Made by a program: the position numbers and the translations under genes. Below are positions 6,019-8,024 of a stretch of DNA of 8,024 nucleotides, one piece after another. The DNA lies in the NCBI GenBank assembly GCA_002331625.1, contig DCZN01000128.1:86955-94978 (forward strand), written 5' to 3'. The notes under the pieces were generated by a model. It had not been told where the DNA came from, did no database searches, and was given only the letters and a program-made list of their open reading frames with translations. Numbering within the stretch: position 1 is the stretch's first letter; each line of letters opens with the position of its first letter. The DNA comes from Nitrospira sp. UBA2083. Lineage in GTDB: Bacteria; Nitrospirota; Nitrospiria; Nitrospirales; Nitrospiraceae.

Positions 6019-6234
6019 ATGCCGGGCCATTCTACAAAGCTCACCTTAGAATATTGGAGAGATGGCGACTGGTATGTGGGGCAACTACGGGAAATACCCA
6101 GCGTGCTCAGCCAGGGCTCGACGCTCAAGGAATTGGAAGAGAACATTCAAGACGCCTACCACCTCCTGCTCAAAGACCGCCGCCCTGCCTCTCGCCCGCA
6201 AGCCAAGACAAAAGTGATCGCCCTCACCGCGTGA
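6019..6234 (+). CDS. hicB: HicB-family antitoxin (short form)
   Basis: AAGAGG (6007-6012) lies 6 bases before ATG 6019. The product has 71 residues. The core LTLEYWRDGDWYVGQL...IPSVLSQGSTLKELEENIQDAYHLLL is the HicB partial RNase H-like fold: two strands, the G/S-T turn, then the helix that packs on the toxin. It binds and inhibits the HicA mRNA interferase. The C-terminal tail (RRPASRPQAKTK) is basic, but I see no ribbon-helix-helix or helix-turn-helix, which longer HicB proteins carry for autorepression. The antitoxin gene comes first and its TGA overlaps the toxin GTG as GTGA (6231-6234), so translation is coupled. Confidence 0.88.
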   Translation: MPGHSTKLTLEYWRDGDWYVGQLREIPSVLSQGSTLKELEENIQDAYHLLLKDRRPASRPQAKTKVIALTA

Positions 6235-6419
6235 AACGCAAGACATTCATCAAGACACTTGAAACATTTGGCTGTCGATTAAAAAGATCTGGATCAAAGC
6301 ACGACATTTACATCAATCCAGCCAATGGATCCTCTACCACGGTACCTCGTCATCAGGAATTGGCGAATACGCTCTGCAAGGAAATCCTCAAACAGCTCGG
6401 AGTGAAAGATCCGTCGTAG
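6231..6419 (+). CDS. hicA: HicA-family mRNA interferase toxin
   Basis: GTG 6231 overlaps the hicB stop. The product has 62 residues, normal for HicA. It shows the double-stranded-RNA-binding-like alpha-beta-beta-beta-alpha fold: helix KRKTFIKTLETFG, strand CRLKRSGSKHDIYINP with the expected catalytic His (His24), strand STTVPRH, then helix ELANTLCKEILKQLGV. HicA cleaves mRNA and tmRNA and slows growth when HicB is lost. No frameshift or missing catalytic residue is visible, so the pair looks functional. A longer frame starting at 6054 would run through hicB in another frame and is rejected in favour of the coupled GTG. Confidence 0.9.
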   Translation: MKRKTFIKTLETFGCRLKRSGSKHDIYINPANGSSTTVPRHQELANTLCKEILKQLGVKDPS

Positions 6420-6484
6420 TAACCCAAGAACCATCTTCGATTCCGGCCTATGTGAGTTAAAGAATCGGACAAAGGGCAGAAATA

Positions 6485-6514
6485 CAACGGCCCGCCGTCC
6501 TAGGCGGGCCATTG
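6485..6514. terminator. Hairpin terminator shared by hicA (+) and hsp20 (-)
   Basis: A 12-bp stem (6485-6496 with 6503-6514, one C/A mismatch) has a 6-base loop GTCCTA. It lies 24 bases after the hsp20 stop and 65 bases after the hicA stop. The - strand flank TATTTCTG is T-rich, while the + strand flank TTGTTCT is weaker. It could end both converging transcripts, but the main job is probably hsp20 termination. Confidence 0.72.
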
Positions 6515-6538
6515 TTCTACGCGCAGAGTCAGACTGAC

Positions 6539-6988
6539 TTACGCCACCTTCACCTCGATGGCCTTCGGTTTCGCCTTCTCTGACTTCGGCAGATGGAGGT
6601 TCAACACCCCATCCTTGAACTCAGCCTTCACCTTCTCTTCATCGATCACATCCGGTAGCGAGAAGGTTCGGACAAAGCTGCCGTACGATCGTTCAATCCG
6701 ATGATACTTTTTCCCCTTCTCTTCCTTCTCGTACTTACGCTCGCCCTGGAGCGTGAGGACACCGTCCTCTAATGTGACCTTCACGTCCTCTTTCTTCACA
6801 TCCGGAATCTCGGCCTTGATCTGATACTCCCCTTCGGTTTCACTGATATCGACAGACGGTGTCCAATCCGCCACGACCATCGTCTCTTTCCCATTGGTAC
6901 GCGGCGCGGATGGACGTGCGAACATACGATTCAACCGATCTGACACTTCTTCCAATTCTCGAAACGGATCCCATCGAACGAGCGTCAT
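6539..6988 (-). CDS. Small heat-shock protein, Hsp20/alpha-crystallin family
   Basis: The start is ATG 6988, because AGGAGG lies 5 bases upstream. The frame continues upstream to 7084, but without such a site. The product has 149 residues. The N-terminal segment MTLVRWDPFRELEEVSDRLNRMF is the usual variable arm of bacterial Hsp20. The alpha-crystallin domain spans about residues 40-140, with WTPSVDISETEGEYQIKAEIP, DGVLTLQGER and the signature FKDGVLNLHLPK. The C-terminus has the IEV motif (IxI/V) that links dimers into oligomers. It is a cytoplasmic ATP-independent holdase that keeps unfolding proteins soluble for DnaK/ClpB. The gene lies downstream of citrate synthase on the same strand, with a 125-base gap and its own likely promoter. 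A truncated near-identical copy lies at 5176-5346. Confidence 0.95.
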   Translation of the reverse strand: MTLVRWDPFRELEEVSDRLNRMFARPSAPRTNGKETMVVADWTPSVDISETEGEYQIKAEIPDVKKEDVKVTLEDGVLTLQGERKYEKEEKGKKYHRIERSYGSFVRTFSLPDVIDEEKVKAEFKDGVLNLHLPKSEKAKPKAIEVKVA

Positions 6989-7056
6989 AGCACCCTCCTT
7001 TATTAGAACATCTTGTTGTTTGCGCTGGCGCTGCGCCAATTCAACTGCTTGCTCAA

Positions 7057-7084
7057 CAGATAAATCGATCCAGTGGGAAGTCAA
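7057..7084 (-). promoter_or_regulatory. Candidate promoter of hsp20
   Basis: On the - strand TTGACT (7084-7079) is followed after 16 bases by TATCTG (7062-7057). Transcription would begin near 7050, about 60 bases before the chosen start and downstream of the alternative start at 7084, which supports the shorter protein. The predicted leader holds a small hairpin, TGGCG/CTG/CGCCA (7026-7038). No CIRCE element is present. Confidence 0.35.
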
Positions 7085-7113
7085 GAGCCGGAAGGGCCTT
7101 GAGAATACGGGGA

Positions 7114-8024
7114 TTACCGCTGACTCAGTGGGATATAGGGTCGGTTATGCTCGCCTGAGTAGATTTGGTCTGGACGGAAGAGCTTATTTTCACGTAATTG
7201 CTCAAGCCAATGGGCCAGCCAGCCCGAGACCCGTGCCATGGCAAAGAGCGGCGTAAAGAGATCGACATCAATCCCCATCTTGTCGTAAATAATGCCGGAG
7301 TAGAAGTCGACATTCGGATAGATGCCCTTCTGATTCAGTGATTCTCCTGCAACCGCCTCCACTTCTAACGCCACTTCGTACAACGGAGAGCTTCCACACT
7401 CTTGGAATAACCGCCGACAGAGTTCCTGCAGGACCGTCGCTCGTGGATCTTTGACCTTGTAGACACGGTGCCCGAAGCCCATCAGCTTTTTTTTATTCTG
7501 CAGCGCTCGCTCGACATAGGACCGCGCTTGATCAGCCCGACCGATTTCCTTCAGCATCACCACCACTTCTTCGTTCGCCCCTCCATGCAACGGTCCTTTC
7601 AAGGCACCGATTGACGACGCGACAACCGTGTAGGGATCCGCCAGGGTAGAGGCCGTCACCAGCCCGGTAAACGTCGAGGCATTCATCGTGTGTTCGGCAT
7701 GAAGAATCAAAGCATCATCAAAAATCTCCGCCCACAATGGTGGCGTCTGTGACTCCGTCAGCATGTACAAAAAGTTTTCGCTGAACCCGAGATCGTCACG
7801 TGGGGGAATCGGATCATTGCCATGACGAAGCCGCGCCCAAGCCGCCACGATCGTGGGTAGTTTCGAGACAAGTCGGACGGCACTCCAATAGTTGTTTTCG
7901 ACATCCTTGACGTTCCGACCCGGATAGAACATGCCGAGCGCCGCGACCGCAGCCTGAAGCGCATCCATGGGATGCCCCTGTTCCGGTAAACACTTGAGTA
8001 AATCGATGATGCGGAACTTGATGC
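7114..8024 (-). CDS. gltA: Citrate synthase, C-terminal part (5' end outside window)
   Basis: The frame is open from the right edge through an internal ATG (7968) to TAA at 7114-7116, giving about 302 residues. The segment before that ATG (DLLKCLPEQGHP) is normal citrate synthase sequence, so the true start lies beyond the window. Catalytic residues are all visible: His in LHGGAN (codon 7585-7587), His in GFGHRVYK (7468-7470) and Asp in VDFYSG (7306-7308). The LILHAEHTMNAST segment and the C-terminal RVSGWLAHWLEQ and NRPYIPL motifs are also present. The enzyme condenses acetyl-CoA and oxaloacetate to citrate at the entry of the TCA cycle. Length and motifs do not exclude a 2-methylcitrate synthase, but no propionate genes are nearby, so citrate synthase is preferred; the gene symbol is by family. 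About 70-120 N-terminal residues are missing from view. Confidence 0.92.
   Translation of the reverse strand, partial: IKFRIIDLLKCLPEQGHPMDALQAAVAALGMFYPGRNVKDVENNYWSAVRLVSKLPTIVAAWARLRHGNDPIPPRDDLGFSENFLYMLTESQTPPLWAEIFDDALILHAEHTMNASTFTGLVTASTLADPYTVVASSIGALKGPLHGGANEEVVVMLKEIGRADQARSYVERALQNKKKLMGFGHRVYKVKDPRATVLQELCRRLFQECGSSPLYEVALEVEAVAGESLNQKGIYPNVDFYSGIIYDKMGIDVDLFTPLFAMARVSGWLAHWLEQLRENKLFRPDQIYSGEHNRPYIPLSQR

Noticed and set aside
6989..7084. 32-residue N-terminal extension of Hsp20
   Set aside because: AGGAGG directly before ATG 6988 and the normal Hsp20 N-terminus there favour the shorter protein; the candidate promoter also starts transcription downstream of 7084.
7082..7101. 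Hairpin after the citrate synthase stop as a terminator
   Set aside because: The stem is only 7 bp with a bulge and has no T tract, so it is not convincing as an intrinsic terminator.
1..8024. CRISPR array, tRNA, rRNA or intact insertion sequence
   Set aside because: No regularly spaced repeats, cloverleaf-like sequence, rRNA motif or transposase was seen on either strand by reading.

Overview
The window looks like part of the chromosome of a Gram-negative, GC-rich bacterium. The outer-membrane TonB-dependent receptor, the signal peptide on the binding protein and the style of the two-component genes fit phylum Nitrospirota (Nitrospira-like). That placement rests on protein style alone and is moderate at best. 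No rRNA, tRNA, CRISPR array, integrase or intact insertion sequence is visible.

Region 1 (1-3560, + strand) is a periplasm and envelope sensing block. It starts with the C-terminal end of a TonB-dependent receptor, followed by a short heptanucleotide tandem repeat (579-606). Next come a secreted ABC-type substrate-binding protein of the PF04392 family with no permease or ATPase beside it, and a membrane sensor histidine kinase 51 bases downstream. The binding protein and the kinase probably form one transcription unit. Region 2 (3508-4896, - strand) is a complete NtrC-type sigma-54 response regulator. It converges on the kinase gene and the two overlap tail to tail by 53 bases. The pair is probably a cognate two-component system in which the binding protein may report a ligand to the kinase, and the regulator would drive sigma-54 promoters elsewhere.

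Region 3 (about 4900-6540) is an accessory patch. It holds three dyad symmetries upstream of the regulator and a 5'-truncated copy of an hsp20 gene that still has its terminator. Then come an intact Phd/YefM-type antitoxin whose PIN-domain toxin is cut off after about 22 residues, an unexplained stretch of about 200 bases, and an apparently intact hicB-hicA toxin-antitoxin pair behind a near-consensus promoter. The truncated hsp20 copy and a complete hsp20 gene (6539-6988) bracket the toxin-antitoxin genes as direct repeats of about 220 bases.

Region 4 (6539-8024, - strand) is housekeeping: a complete small heat-shock protein gene and the C-terminal three quarters or so of a citrate synthase with all catalytic residues, which runs off the right edge.

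The most interesting structure is the toxin-antitoxin patch bracketed by hsp20 3' ends. The differences between the two hsp20 copies are mostly synonymous. This suggests an older tandem paralogue that was truncated when the toxin-antitoxin segment arrived, not a recent target-site duplication. I do not see a clearly new multi-gene system; the novelty candidates are structural.
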